DNA of 64,000 nt from Hylemonella sp. Its GTDB lineage: Bacteria > Pseudomonadota > Gammaproteobacteria > Burkholderiales > Burkholderiaceae_C. The notes below the pieces were generated by a model, which searched no databases, was not told the DNA's origin, and worked only from the letters and a program-made list of their open reading frames with translations. The stretch covers positions 287,955 to 351,954 of the forward strand of contig NZ_JAPZSV010000001.1 of the NCBI RefSeq assembly GCF_027532185.1. Reading direction: 5' to 3'. This document shows positions 45,893 to 55,773 of this stretch, one piece after another (the stretch's first letter is position 1; each line of letters begins with the position of its first letter). Both the position numbers and the translations under genes were made by a program.

Positions 45893-46390
45893 TCAGGGCA
45901 AATACTTTCCTGCACTCTCGGGGAGCATGGGCTTGAGTCGCTTCAGGCTCCAGACCGAAGTGTCAGCCACCAGCGAGTCGCGCCACCAGCCCTGGTCCTT
46001 CACCGGCGTCATCAGCACGAACACCGTCATGGCCAGCACCAGGATGATGGCGCGCAGAACGCCGAACGCCCCGCCCAGCACCCGGTCCACCGGACGCAGG
46101 CCGGCCTGCTCGATCAGCTTGGGCAGGCCCCACACGACCACGCCCCCGACAAACACCGACACCACGAACACCAGCACGAAGCCGGCGATGTGGATCAGGG
46201 TCTCGGAGCCGCTGTCGATGGGCAGCATGCGCCCCACCTCGTCACCCAGCCACTGCGCCAGCACCAGGGCCAGCAGCCAATTCAGCACCGAGAGCACCTC
46301 GTACACGAAACCACGCCAGACGCCCAGGCCAATGGAAGCCAGCAGGCCCAGCAGAAAAAGCCAGTCCAGGACCGTCATGGCCACGCTCAC
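45893..46390 (-). CDS. cvpA: CvpA family membrane protein
   Basis: A 165-residue protein with four membrane segments (VLDWLFLLGLLASIGLGVWRG, VLSVLNWLLALVLAQWLG, LIHIAGFVLVFVVSVFVGGVVVW, FGVLRAIILVLAMTVFVLM). It matches the colicin V production protein family. The GTG at 46390 overlaps the stop of the SPOR gene (GTGA); an ATG at 46378 in the same frame is the alternative start. Family members are linked to envelope homeostasis and cell division. The folC-SPOR-cvpA-purF order is conserved from E. coli. Confidence 0.92.
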   Translation of the reverse strand: MSVAMTVLDWLFLLGLLASIGLGVWRGFVYEVLSVLNWLLALVLAQWLGDEVGRMLPIDSGSETLIHIAGFVLVFVVSVFVGGVVVWGLPKLIEQAGLRPVDRVLGGAFGVLRAIILVLAMTVFVLMTPVKDQGWWRDSLVADTSVWSLKRLKPMLPESAGKYLP

Positions 46391-47040
46391 AGGCTCAGCA
46401 CGGAGGCTGGCAGATCGAGCTTCTTGATCTTTTCAGCGGCGCGCTCGGCCTCGGCCTTGCTGGCAAAGGGACCGGCGCGCACGCGGATACGCTTGCCATC
46501 CTTGGTCTCGACAGCCTGCGTGTAGTTCTTGAACCCGGCGCGTTCGAGCTTGGCGCGCGCCTCGCGGGCCCGCGTCTCTTCGGCAAAAGAGCCGACCTGG
46601 ACCACATAACGGCTCTCGGCCGCGGGCTTGGGCGTTTCGGTCTTCTTCGCTTCAGGCTTGACCTCGGGCTTGGCAGCAGGCGCTGCAGGCTTGGCCGCGG
46701 GCTTCTCGGCGGGCGCGGGTTCGGCCTGGGTCACCACGCCAGAGGCGGCAGCCGACGGCGCGGGCGCGGCCTCCATGGCGGCTGGCGCGGCAGCGGGTGC
46801 GGGCGGTGCCGCCAGCGGCAGCACCTTGTTCTTGTCGGGGATCTCGATCGGCAGCTCCACGGTCACGGGACGCGGCTGCTGGTCCACCAGCAAGGGGAAG
46901 CCGATGACGCCGATCAGCACCAGGATGGCCGAGCCGATCAGGCGATTCTTGGCGCGGCGGCGGAGCACCTCCACGCTTTCGGGCTGCGCGGCGGGGGCTG
47001 TCTGTTCGTCACCACCCTTGCGAAACTTGAAGAAGGCCAT
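46387..47040 (-). CDS. dedD: SPOR-domain protein (DedD-like)
   Basis: A 217-residue protein with a short basic cytoplasmic N-terminus, one membrane span (RLIGSAILVLIGVIGFPLLV, about 33-52), a long Ala/Pro/Lys-rich periplasmic linker and a C-terminal SPOR domain (SRYVVQVGSFAEETRAREA...RIRVRAGPFASKAEAERAAEKI). SPOR domains bind denuded septal glycan and target proteins to the division site. Position and architecture match DedD. It starts 11 nt after folC and overlaps cvpA by 4 nt. Confidence 0.9.
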   Translation of the reverse strand: MAFFKFRKGGDEQTAPAAQPESVEVLRRRAKNRLIGSAILVLIGVIGFPLLVDQQPRPVTVELPIEIPDKNKVLPLAAPPAPAAAPAAMEAAPAPSAAASGVVTQAEPAPAEKPAAKPAAPAAKPEVKPEAKKTETPKPAAESRYVVQVGSFAEETRAREARAKLERAGFKNYTQAVETKDGKRIRVRAGPFASKAEAERAAEKIKKLDLPASVLSL

Positions 47041-47051
47041 GAAGTCGGGAC

Positions 47052-48359
47052 TCAGTTTTGGAGATGCTGGGCTGAGAGGCGCGGCACGCCTTCCTTCAGA
47101 ACGCCACCGACCGTGTAGAACGATCCGAAGACCACGATTCTATCAGCGGGGTCTGCCGCAGACAGGGCGGCACGCAGGGCGGCCAGGGGCTCGGCATGGG
47201 TACTGGCCACAGCCTCCACACGCGGGTTCAGGGCCTGGCAACGAGCCTGCAGATCGGCCGCGCCGGCCGCGCGCGGCGTGGGCAGATCGCTGAAGTACCA
47301 GCGGTCGATCAGCGGCATGATGCGCGCGAGCATGGGCGCCAAGTCCTTGTCGGCCATAGCGCCAAAAACGGCATGCGTCGTGGGGTAGTAGCCCATGGCG
47401 TCGAGGTTGGCGGTGAGTGCCGCCACCGAATGCGGGTTGTGTGCCACATCCAGCACCAGGGTGGGCTGGCCCGGGATGATCTGGAAGCGCCCGGGCAGCT
47501 CCACGAAGGCCAAGCCGTTGCGCACAGCCTGGGCCGTCACCGGCAGATGCTCGCGCAAGGCCGTGAGCGCGGCCAGCACGCCTGAGGCGTTGACCAGCTG
47601 ATTGGCACCGCGCAGCGCCGGGTAGGCCAAGCCGCTGTAGCGCCGGCCACGGCCGGCCCAGCCCCACTGCTGCTTGTCGCCCGAGTAGTTGAAATCGCGC
47701 CCGGCACGCCAGAGATCGGCGTCGATGGCCATCGCATGGTCGATCACGCTCTGCGGCGGAATCGGGTCGCTCACCACAACGGGACGCCCGGTGCGCATGA
47801 CACCGGCCTTCTCGCGACCGATGCTCTCGCGGTCCGGGCCCAACAGCTCCATGTGGTCCAGGTCAATGCTGGTGATGATGGCGCAGTCGGCGTCGATGAT
47901 GTTCACCGCATCCAGCCGTCCGCCCAGGCCCACCTCCAGCACGGCTACGTCCACGCCTGCATGCGCGATGCAGTCCAGGATGGCCAGGGTGGTGAACTCG
48001 AAGTAGCTCAGGGAGATCTCGGTGCCGTCCGTGCGGGCCTGTTCGACCCGCGCAAAAGAGGGCAGCAGCACATCGGCCTGCACGGCCTCGCCCTGCAGAC
48101 GCAGGCGCTCCTCGAAGTGCACCAGATGCGGCGAGGTGTAGACCCCGGTGCGGTAGCCAGCCTGGCCCAGGATGGCTTCGAGCATGGCGCAGGTCGAGCC
48201 CTTGCCATTGGTACCAGCCACCGTGATCACAGGGCAATCCAGGCGCAGGGCCATGCGCTGCGCCACGGCCTTGACGCGTTCCAGGCCGAGCTCGATGGTC
48301 TTGGGATGCAGGCGCTCGCAGTGGGCGAGCCAATCGGAAAGTGTGTTCAGGCCAGACAT
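47052..48359 (-). CDS. folC: Folylpolyglutamate synthase / dihydrofolate synthase
   Basis: A 435-residue Mur-ligase-like ATP enzyme adding glutamate to dihydropteroate and folates. The P-loop is VITVAGTNGKGSTCAMLEAI. Family blocks are TSPHLVHFEERLRLQG, VLEVGLGGRLDAVNIID and VLDVAHNPHSVAAL. The ATG at 48359 gives MSGLNTLSDWLAHCERL. It is the first gene of the folC-dedD-cvpA-purF-metZ run, transcribed leftward, and divergent from the ArsC-like gene with 18 bp between. Confidence 0.95.
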   Translation of the reverse strand: MSGLNTLSDWLAHCERLHPKTIELGLERVKAVAQRMALRLDCPVITVAGTNGKGSTCAMLEAILGQAGYRTGVYTSPHLVHFEERLRLQGEAVQADVLLPSFARVEQARTDGTEISLSYFEFTTLAILDCIAHAGVDVAVLEVGLGGRLDAVNIIDADCAIITSIDLDHMELLGPDRESIGREKAGVMRTGRPVVVSDPIPPQSVIDHAMAIDADLWRAGRDFNYSGDKQQWGWAGRGRRYSGLAYPALRGANQLVNASGVLAALTALREHLPVTAQAVRNGLAFVELPGRFQIIPGQPTLVLDVAHNPHSVAALTANLDAMGYYPTTHAVFGAMADKDLAPMLARIMPLIDRWYFSDLPTPRAAGAADLQARCQALNPRVEAVASTHAEPLAALRAALSAADPADRIVVFGSFYTVGGVLKEGVPRLSAQHLQN

Positions 48360-48377
48360 AGCCGACAATTGTCCTTC

Positions 48378-48749
48378 ATGAAGCCCTCCATCACCCTTTA
48401 CGGCATCTCCAACTGCGACACCGTCAAGAAGGCGCGCGCCTGGCTGGCCGAGCATCAGGTGCAGGTCACCTTCCACGATTTCAAGAAGCAGGGCGTGCCT
48501 GAGGACCGGCTGGATCACTGGCTGGCCACGGTCGGCTGGGAAAAGCTGGTGAACCGCCAGGGCACAACCTGGCGCAAGCTCGATCCGGCCACCCAGGCCG
48601 GCGTGAGCGATGCCCGCAGCGCGCGCTCACTGATGCTGGCCCAGGCCAGCGTCATCAAGCGCCCCGTCGTGGAATGGAACAGCAGCGACGTGACGGTAGG
48701 CTTCAGCCCCGCCGACTGGCAGACCCGGCGGGCAGAGGCCCTGCCTTAA
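48378..48749 (+). CDS. ArsC/Spx-family protein (YffB-like)
   Basis: A 123-residue thioredoxin-fold protein starting MKPSITLYGISNCDTVKKA. Only one Cys is present in the active-site position (CDTV), as in YffB-type members rather than CxxC glutaredoxins. The C-terminal blocks VNRQGTTWRKLD and SVIKRPVVEWNSSDVTVGF are family-typical. It is probably a glutathione-dependent reductase of unknown substrate rather than a true arsenate reductase; no ars genes are nearby. Divergent from folC. Confidence 0.88.
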   Translation: MKPSITLYGISNCDTVKKARAWLAEHQVQVTFHDFKKQGVPEDRLDHWLATVGWEKLVNRQGTTWRKLDPATQAGVSDARSARSLMLAQASVIKRPVVEWNSSDVTVGFSPADWQTRRAEALP

Positions 48750-48786
48750 AATGCCGGGTTCGCCCCTGCAAACAGAGCACCACACC

Positions 48787-49101
48787 ATGACCCAGCAATA
48801 CAACGGCGTGAGCGTCACGACCAAGGCCAATGTCTATTTCGACGGCAAGTGCGTCAGCCACAGCATCACCCTGGCCGACGGCACCAAGAAGTCGGTCGGC
48901 GTCATCCTCCCCGCCACCCTGACCTTCAACACCGGCGCACCCGAGATCATGGAATGCGTGGCCGGCAGCTGCGAATACAAGCTCAAGGGCTCGGACGTCT
49001 GGGTCAAGTCCTCGGCGGGCGAGAAGTTCAACGTGCCGGGCAACTCCTCCTTCGACATTCGCGTCACCGAGACCTACCACTACATCTGCCACTTTGGTTA
49101 A
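48787..49101 (+). CDS. ppnP: Pyrimidine/purine nucleoside phosphorylase PpnP
   Basis: A 104-residue small cupin (DUF1255) starting MTQQYNGVSVTTKANVYFDG, with GVILPATLTFNTGAPEIMECVAG and GEKFNVPGNSSFDIRVTETYHYICHFG. It matches E. coli PpnP (YaiE) over its whole length. It phosphorolyses several nucleosides. It is followed 3 nt later by argG. Confidence 0.93.
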   Translation: MTQQYNGVSVTTKANVYFDGKCVSHSITLADGTKKSVGVILPATLTFNTGAPEIMECVAGSCEYKLKGSDVWVKSSAGEKFNVPGNSSFDIRVTETYHYICHFG

Positions 49102-50663
<1,562 letters not shown>

Positions 50664-51296
50664 GCGGAGCACCTACGGGTGGCTTTTCTTTCCTCTGCGC
50701 AGCGTTTTTTCTGTCGCGGCTTGCCGGGTCTCGCCCCGGCGGGCAAGGTACTTTCTTTTGCTTCGCCAAAAGAAAGTACCCAAAGAAAAGGCGAGCCGGA
50801 TTCGTCGGCCCTACGCTGCGCTACGGGCACGCTGCGTTGCTCGGTCTGAGCGGGGTGCGCGCAAACTCGCCCTACGGGCTCAAACATGCGCGCCCCTTTC
50901 TCCGCTCAGCCCTGCGCTACTCGCCTCCTCATTACGGCGATGGGAACCGGGAACCGAAGACCGAATTCAACAAGGACGCGCCATGGCGCGTCCTTGTGGG
51001 GTGCGGCTGTTCGGCTGTTGATTTCCCCCGCCCTTGTGTCTGTGCCGAGGAGCGGAGACTGGGCCGGATCTAGGGCTGCGCATGTTTGAGCCCGCAGGGC
51101 GAGTTTGCGCAGACCCCGGACCAGTCGAGTACCGCAGGTTGCCCCGGCGTAGCCGGGGTCACAGACACCAGGGTCGCCTTCTTTTGCCTACTTTTCTTGG
51201 CGACGCAAGAAAAGTAGGTGTGCCGCCGGGCGCACTTCCCGGCCAAACCACGCCGCCGGAAGCAGAGCAGAGCAGAGCAAGCCCGATAATCCCAAG
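50664..51296. repeat. Gene-free composite inverted repeat
   Basis: This 633-bp region has no convincing gene. It is roughly symmetrical about 50984. At the centre is a perfect 26-bp palindrome (50971-50996, CAAGGACGCGCCA and its complement). On both sides are 33-nt inverted copies with one mismatch (50859-50891 and 51078-51110). Further out are hairpins of 14 bp (50747-50780, GGTACTTTCTTTTG stem, CTTCGC loop) and 13 bp (51187-51218, CCTACTTTTCTTG stem, GCGACG loop). Short frames inside it are by-products of the repeat. Confidence 0.8.
51134..51259 (+). repeat. Dispersed 126-nt repeat, copy 1
   Basis: A 126-nt segment containing a CCGGC hairpin (GCCCCGGCGTAGCCGGGG) and the 13-bp hairpin at 51187-51218. 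It recurs in inverted orientation at 63855-63980 with about six differences over the same length, that is about 95 percent identity. It forms the right arm of the composite inverted repeat. Confidence 0.82.
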
Positions 51297-51518
51297 ATGC
51301 AAAAATCCGACCAGGACCTTCTCTTCAAAGGCCTCGTGATCACGCTGATCGGCGTGATCATCCTGATCGGGCCCTACTTCGCCCGCTCCCCCGCCGTGCA
51401 GGAACTGCTGACCGGTGGGCGCGTGATGGGCTGGTTCGCGCTGGTACTGGGCTTGGCGCTCTTAGGCCGCTATGGCCTGCGCCGCCGCGCGCGCGGGCAG
51501 TCCAAGCCGCGAGGCTGA
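51297..51518 (+). CDS. Small two-span membrane protein
   Basis: A 73-residue protein with two hydrophobic segments (LVITLIGVIILIGPYFA, about 13-29; GWFALVLGLALLGRYGL, about 45-61) and a basic C-terminus (RRRARGQSKPRG). No family is recognised. Its 3' end overlaps the convergent gshA by 57 nt. It lies directly after the repeat region. Confidence 0.6.
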   Translation: MQKSDQDLLFKGLVITLIGVIILIGPYFARSPAVQELLTGGRVMGWFALVLGLALLGRYGLRRRARGQSKPRG

Positions 51519-53018
51519 GACGTACTGCTGGCGGAAGATCTCAAAGGGCATGGTGTCGGCCGCCTCGATGGCACGCTGCGCTTCGACGGACTGACGGGCC
51601 ATGAGCTCGTACTTGACTTGCTGTTGTGGCGTCCAGGGCCGGGCCAGCAATTCCTGGCGCGTCTGCTGGGAACGCGCCCGCACGAAGCGCAGGAAGGAGT
51701 TGTCGTGCTCGCCCGTGATGGCTGCGAGCACACGCGCCGAGGGCAGGCGTGACGGATCGTCGAGTGCGGCGCGCGCTGCGGACACGGCCGTGCTGTAGTC
51801 GCTGCAGCCGTGCGCGGCATCCAGGGCGCGGGCAATGGGCTCGCAGGCCTGCACCAGCTCCAGCCCCCAGTCGCTCAGGGTTACGGCGCGACCACCGCGC
51901 AGCAGCTGCAGGCCCGGCTCACGCCCGCGTGCGGCGGTCAGGTGCTGGTTGCGAGCGAGCTCGGCGATCTCCTGCGGCGTGTCGGGCGGGCTATCGCTGT
52001 GCAGACAGTGCAGCAGGAAGACATCGAGGAAGCGCAGGGTCTGTGCCTGGATGCCCACGGGCTCGAAGGGGTCGAGGTCCATGAGGCGCACCTCCACGTA
52101 CTCGACGCCCCGCTCGCGCAGCGCGTGCAGCGGACGCTCGCCCTGGAAGATGGTGCGCTTGGGACGGATGGTGCCGTAGAACTCGTTCTCGATCTGTAGC
52201 AGGCTGGTGGCCAGCTGGATGTAGTCCCCGCCGGGGTTGAGCACACCCAGAGCCTCGTAGGCCGGCCAGGGCCGGGTGAGAGCGTCGTGCAGCGAGGCTG
52301 CATAACCTTCGAGGCTGTTGTAGCTCACGGCCAGTGAGGCCTGGGCCTCGCTCTGGTAGCCCAGGCGGCCCATGCGCAGCGACGTGCCGTGCGGCATGTA
52401 GAGCGTCTTGCCGGCCAGGGTCTGCAGCTCGTGCTGGCGCCCTTCGACAAAGCTGCCGCAGACCGCAGGCGAGGCGCCAAAGAGGTAGAGCAGCAAGAAG
52501 GCGTGGCGGCGGAAGTTACGGATCAGCGAGAAATAGCCTTCGTTGTCCACACCAGGCAGGGACCAGTTGTAGTGGATGCCCGAGATGGTCTGCATGCGCC
52601 GGCCATAGCGATGGCCCAGGCCCATGCGGTAGACGCTTTTGGCACGGCCGATGTTGGAGGAACCATAGCGCCCCAGCGGGATGGTCTCGTCGGTGGGCAG
52701 GCCGCAGGGCATGCTGGAGACCCAGAGCATTTCCTCGCCTGCCTCGTTGAGGCTGCGGTAGGTAGCCTGGTGGATCTCGGTGAGTTCGTCCAGACAATCC
52801 TGCACGCCCGCATGCACGCCGGTGATCAGCTCGAGCTGCGACTCCGAATAGTCGGTGGTGATGTGCGGATGCGTGAGCGCCGAGCCCAGCGCCGCCGGAT
52901 GCGGCGTGAGCGCCAGCGTGCCGTCGGGTAGCGCACGCAGGCTTTCCTTCTCGATGCCCCGGCGGATGCCGAGCAGGCGCCCGGGCGTCAGGTTCGGGGA
53001 AACGGAGGGGGTGCTCAT
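51462..53018 (-). CDS. gshA: Glutamate-cysteine ligase
   Basis: A 518-residue enzyme, the same length as E. coli GshA, catalysing the first step of glutathione synthesis. It starts near RRGIEKESLRALPDGTLA and contains THPHITTDYSESQLELITG, LWVSSMPCGLP, GIHYNWSLP, LQIENEFYGTIRPKR and YVEVRLMDLDPFEPVGI. The ATG at 53018 follows AGGAAG. It is convergent with the small membrane protein gene and divergent from the oxidoreductase-like gene. gshB is not in the window. Confidence 0.95.
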   Translation of the reverse strand: MSTPSVSPNLTPGRLLGIRRGIEKESLRALPDGTLALTPHPAALGSALTHPHITTDYSESQLELITGVHAGVQDCLDELTEIHQATYRSLNEAGEEMLWVSSMPCGLPTDETIPLGRYGSSNIGRAKSVYRMGLGHRYGRRMQTISGIHYNWSLPGVDNEGYFSLIRNFRRHAFLLLYLFGASPAVCGSFVEGRQHELQTLAGKTLYMPHGTSLRMGRLGYQSEAQASLAVSYNSLEGYAASLHDALTRPWPAYEALGVLNPGGDYIQLATSLLQIENEFYGTIRPKRTIFQGERPLHALRERGVEYVEVRLMDLDPFEPVGIQAQTLRFLDVFLLHCLHSDSPPDTPQEIAELARNQHLTAARGREPGLQLLRGGRAVTLSDWGLELVQACEPIARALDAAHGCSDYSTAVSAARAALDDPSRLPSARVLAAITGEHDNSFLRFVRARSQQTRQELLARPWTPQQQVKYELMARQSVEAQRAIEAADTMPFEIFRQQYVSASRLGLPARAAAQAIAA

Positions 53019-53111
53019 GCAGGACTTCCTACGACTGGGTCTCTTTTTAAACGGTGGCCGAAGGTACCATGAGGGGATAAACCCTGCTGTGCAGGGTCTT
53101 CCCCCACCGGT

Positions 53112-53339
53112 ATGCAAAGCTCCTCCCCGCCCCTGGATGCCAGCAATCCGCTGGCTACCGCGCAGGCCATGTTCGCGCAGTGGCAACAACGCGCGCAGCA
53201 GGCCGGCGTGACTCTGCGCGCGCCGCCGCCCCTGCCCACGACGTGCTGCGGTCGCGGCTGCAACGGCTGTGTGTGGGAGGGTTTCTATGCGGCGGCTTCC
53301 TACTGGCAGCAAGAGGCGGAGCTGCGGCTGCAGGCCTGA
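53112..53339 (+). CDS. Oxidoreductase-like (Oxidored-like) small protein
   Basis: A 75-residue protein whose C-terminal half carries the Cys-rich signature LPTTCCGRGCNGCVWEGFYAAASYW, typical of the short oxidoreductase-like domain family. The four clustered cysteines suggest metal or disulfide chemistry; no function is established. It is followed 8 nt later by the DUF1294 gene. Confidence 0.78.
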   Translation: MQSSSPPLDASNPLATAQAMFAQWQQRAQQAGVTLRAPPPLPTTCCGRGCNGCVWEGFYAAASYWQQEAELRLQA

Positions 53340-53347
53340 GCACACGC

Positions 53348-53623
53348 ATGTCCCTCACGCTGCTGCTGATCGCGAGCACGGTGCTGATGAGCCTGCTCAG
53401 CTACGCCGTGTACGCCGTGGACAAACGGGCCGCGCAGCAGGGCCACCGGCGCGTGCCCGAGCGCACCCTGCACCTGCTCGCGCTGCTCGGCGGCTGGCCC
53501 GGGGCGCTCATCGCGCAGCACAGGCTGCGGCACAAGACGCGCAAGCCTGTCTTCCTCTTTGTGTTCTGGCTCACCACGCTGACACATGTGGCGGCGGTTC
53601 TCGCGCTCCACGCCCAGCGCTGA
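53348..53623 (+). CDS. DUF1294 membrane protein
   Basis: A 91-residue protein with two or three membrane segments. The family signature is YAVYAVDKRAAQQGHRRVPE, then TLHLLALLGGWPGALIAQ and LRHKTRKPVFLFVFWLTTL. The ATG at 53348 follows the oxidoreductase-like gene closely, so the two are probably an operon. Function unknown. Confidence 0.85.
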   Translation: MSLTLLLIASTVLMSLLSYAVYAVDKRAAQQGHRRVPERTLHLLALLGGWPGALIAQHRLRHKTRKPVFLFVFWLTTLTHVAAVLALHAQR

Positions 53624-53641
53624 GCGGGCCGACGGCCAGCC

Positions 53642-54550
53642 TCAGGCCTTGAGCATGGCCAGGGCCCGGCCCACCTCGTGCTGGCCCTGGGCGCTGCCGC
53701 TGCCGGGCACCGTTTCATGGGTCCGGTCCAGCACCTCGGCCAGGTGCTGCGCCAGGCGCACGTCGGCGTTCTCGTCGATGCCGATCCAGGCGCCCTGGGT
53801 CATCGTGATGTGCGCAGCCTCCACACTGCCCGCGCCGGCACACAGCGTGGTACGTGTGGGCGCGCCCTCGCTGGCCAGCACCAGCATGGCGGGCACCACG
53901 GCCTCGGGCTGCAGGGCGCGCAGCACTTCGGGCGGCATCAGATCTTCCGTCATGCGTGTGGCGGCCGTGGGCGCCAGGCAGTTGACGCGGATGTCGTTCT
54001 TCGCACCCTCGAGTGACAGCGTCTGCATCAGCCCCACCAGCGCCAGCTTGGCCGCGCCGTAGTTGCTCTGACCGAAGTTGCCATAGAGGCCGCTGGACGA
54101 GGTGGTCATCACGATGCGGCCATACTTCTGTGTCGTCATGTGCGGCCACACGGCCTTGCAGCAGTGCACGGCGCCCATGAGGTGCACGTCCAGCACCAGG
54201 CGGAAGTCGGCCAGGTCCATCTTGGCGAAGGTCTTGTCGCGCAGGATGCCGGCGTTGTTGACCAGGATGTCCACGCGGCCCCAGGTGTCCACCGCCTGCT
54301 GCACCATGGCCTGCACGGCTTCGAAGTCGGTCACCGAGGCGGCGTTGGCGATGGCCTCGCCGCCTGCGGCGCGGATCTCGTCGACCACCGCCTGCGCGGC
54401 ACTGGCCGATCCGCCGGAGCCGTCGCGCGCGCCACCGAGGTCGTTGACCACCACCTTGGCGCCTCGCTTGGCGAGCGCCAGCGCATGCTGCTTGCCCAGA
54501 CCACCACCAGCGCCCGTGACGATGGCCACTCGGCCCGTGAAATCGATCAT
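53642..54550 (-). CDS. Short-chain dehydrogenase/reductase (multifunctional-enzyme type)
   Basis: A 302-residue NAD(P)-dependent SDR. The cofactor loop is VTGAGGGLGKQHALALAKRG; VVVNDLGGARDGSGGS is characteristic of the peroxisomal multifunctional-enzyme-type subgroup. NNAGILRD and the catalytic Ser/Tyr/Lys (MTTSSSGLYGNFGQSNYGAAK) are intact. The likely substrate is a 3-hydroxyacyl-CoA. It is divergent from the NUDIX gene and convergent with the DUF1294 gene; no thioesterase or hydratase is fused or adjacent. Confidence 0.86.
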   Translation of the reverse strand: MIDFTGRVAIVTGAGGGLGKQHALALAKRGAKVVVNDLGGARDGSGGSASAAQAVVDEIRAAGGEAIANAASVTDFEAVQAMVQQAVDTWGRVDILVNNAGILRDKTFAKMDLADFRLVLDVHLMGAVHCCKAVWPHMTTQKYGRIVMTTSSSGLYGNFGQSNYGAAKLALVGLMQTLSLEGAKNDIRVNCLAPTAATRMTEDLMPPEVLRALQPEAVVPAMLVLASEGAPTRTTLCAGAGSVEAAHITMTQGAWIGIDENADVRLAQHLAEVLDRTHETVPGSGSAQGQHEVGRALAMLKA

Positions 54551-54639
54551 GCTGTCTCCTTGTTGACTGCTTGGTATCAGTACCGATGGCGTGCGATCTT
54601 ACTGGAGCCATACTCGGACACAGTCATCCACACGACAGC

Positions 54640-55512
54640 ATGGAACTCAACCGCACCCTCATCGACAGCCCGCCGCGCGACGCGGCCACCGTGGTCATGC
54701 TGCGCGACGCGCCCGGCGGACTCGAGGTCTTTCTGCTCAAGCGCGCCACCGCGTCGGACGTGCTGGCCGGGGCCTATGTCTTTCCCGGTGGCAAGATCGA
54801 CGAGGCCGACAGCGCGCTGATCGCGCAGCTGGACCAGCCCCTGGGCGCGTTGCACGCCGCGCTCGGCGAGCCCGGAGCCACGGTCGAGCATGCGGCGCGC
54901 TGCTATGTGGCAGCGCTGCGCGAGGCCTTCGAGGAATCGGGCGTGCTCTACGCGCACGGCGCCACGGCCGATCAGGTGCAGGCGGCCACTGCCCTGCTGC
55001 GCGCCGGCCACGGTTTTGCCGACGTGCTGACCCGCCTGGGCCTGGGGCTGGACACGCGCAGCGTGCAGCCCTGGTCACGCTGGGTCACGCCGCGTATGGC
55101 CTCGGTCAGCAGCAAGCGCTTTGACACGCGCTTCTTCGTTGCCGCAGTGCCCACCGTGCAGACCGCGCGCCACGACGACTATGAGGCCACGGCCAGTGTC
55201 TGGCTTGCGCCACGCGCGGCGCTCGAGCAGTACCGCGACGGGCTGATCGAGCTGGCACCGCCGCAGATCATGAGCCTGGCGCATCTGGCGCGACATGCGA
55301 GCGTGGCCAGTGTGCTGACCGAGGCCCGAGGCAAGCCGCCAGCCCTGGTGCAGCCCGAGCCCTATGACGACGAACTCGGTGTGCGGGTGCTCTGCTACCC
55401 CGGCGATCCGCGCCACAGCGTGCGCGAGCGCGCCCTGCCCGGCCCGACCCGGCTGCGTTATGTAGACAAACGCTTCGCGCCCGAAGCGGGTTTCGAGGCG
55501 CTGTTTTACTGA
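54640..55512 (+). CDS. NUDIX hydrolase (NUDT19-like)
   Basis: A 290-residue NUDIX protein from the ATG at 54640. The fold starts at ATVVMLRDAPGGLEVFLLKR and AYVFPGGKIDEAD. The catalytic helix AALREAFEESGVLY is separated from the Gly-Gly block by an insertion, as in NUDT19-type CoA diphosphatases. A likely activity is hydrolysis of CoA or acyl-CoA. It is divergent from the SDR gene and its last bases overlap the convergent DUF2798 gene by 7 nt. Confidence 0.83.
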   Translation: MELNRTLIDSPPRDAATVVMLRDAPGGLEVFLLKRATASDVLAGAYVFPGGKIDEADSALIAQLDQPLGALHAALGEPGATVEHAARCYVAALREAFEESGVLYAHGATADQVQAATALLRAGHGFADVLTRLGLGLDTRSVQPWSRWVTPRMASVSSKRFDTRFFVAAVPTVQTARHDDYEATASVWLAPRAALEQYRDGLIELAPPQIMSLAHLARHASVASVLTEARGKPPALVQPEPYDDELGVRVLCYPGDPRHSVRERALPGPTRLRYVDKRFAPEAGFEALFY

Positions 55513-55736
55513 TCCTGTTGAACGAGTCGCTGCACGACACGGCGCGTGAAGGGCGCCACGACCAGCACCAGCGGGAAGGCCACCGCCCAGGCGGCCACCC
55601 AGGCACTGAGCCAGAAGTGCAGGAAGTCCCCGCCCAGGCCGATGGCCCGAAAGGTGGAGATGCCCGAGACGACGAGGGACATGAGCCCGGACAGGATGAA
55701 GCCGAACAGGACAGGGGCGTAGCGGGCAGGCAGCAT
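55506..55736 (-). CDS. DUF2798 membrane protein
   Basis: A 76-residue protein with two membrane segments (PVLFGFILSGLMSLVVSGISTF and LSAWVAAWAVAFPLVLVVAPFTR), matching DUF2798. It lies 37 bp downstream of the NTF2-like gene on the same strand and may be the last gene of the litR-divergent operon. Function unknown. Confidence 0.8.
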   Translation of the reverse strand: MLPARYAPVLFGFILSGLMSLVVSGISTFRAIGLGGDFLHFWLSAWVAAWAVAFPLVLVVAPFTRRVVQRLVQQDQ

Positions 55737-55773
55737 GGGGATTCCTCGGAAGACCCGGGAATCATAAGACAGC

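Noticed and set aside
48378..48749. Arsenate resistance gene arsC
   Set aside because: The sequence belongs to the YffB/Spx-like branch with a lone active-site Cys, and no arsenic genes are nearby.
50747..50780. Hairpins in the repeats as ordinary terminators
   Set aside because: The stems contain the T and A runs inside the arms rather than after them, and they recur in both orientations with long flanking identity, so a repeat element explains them better. A secondary role in termination remains possible.
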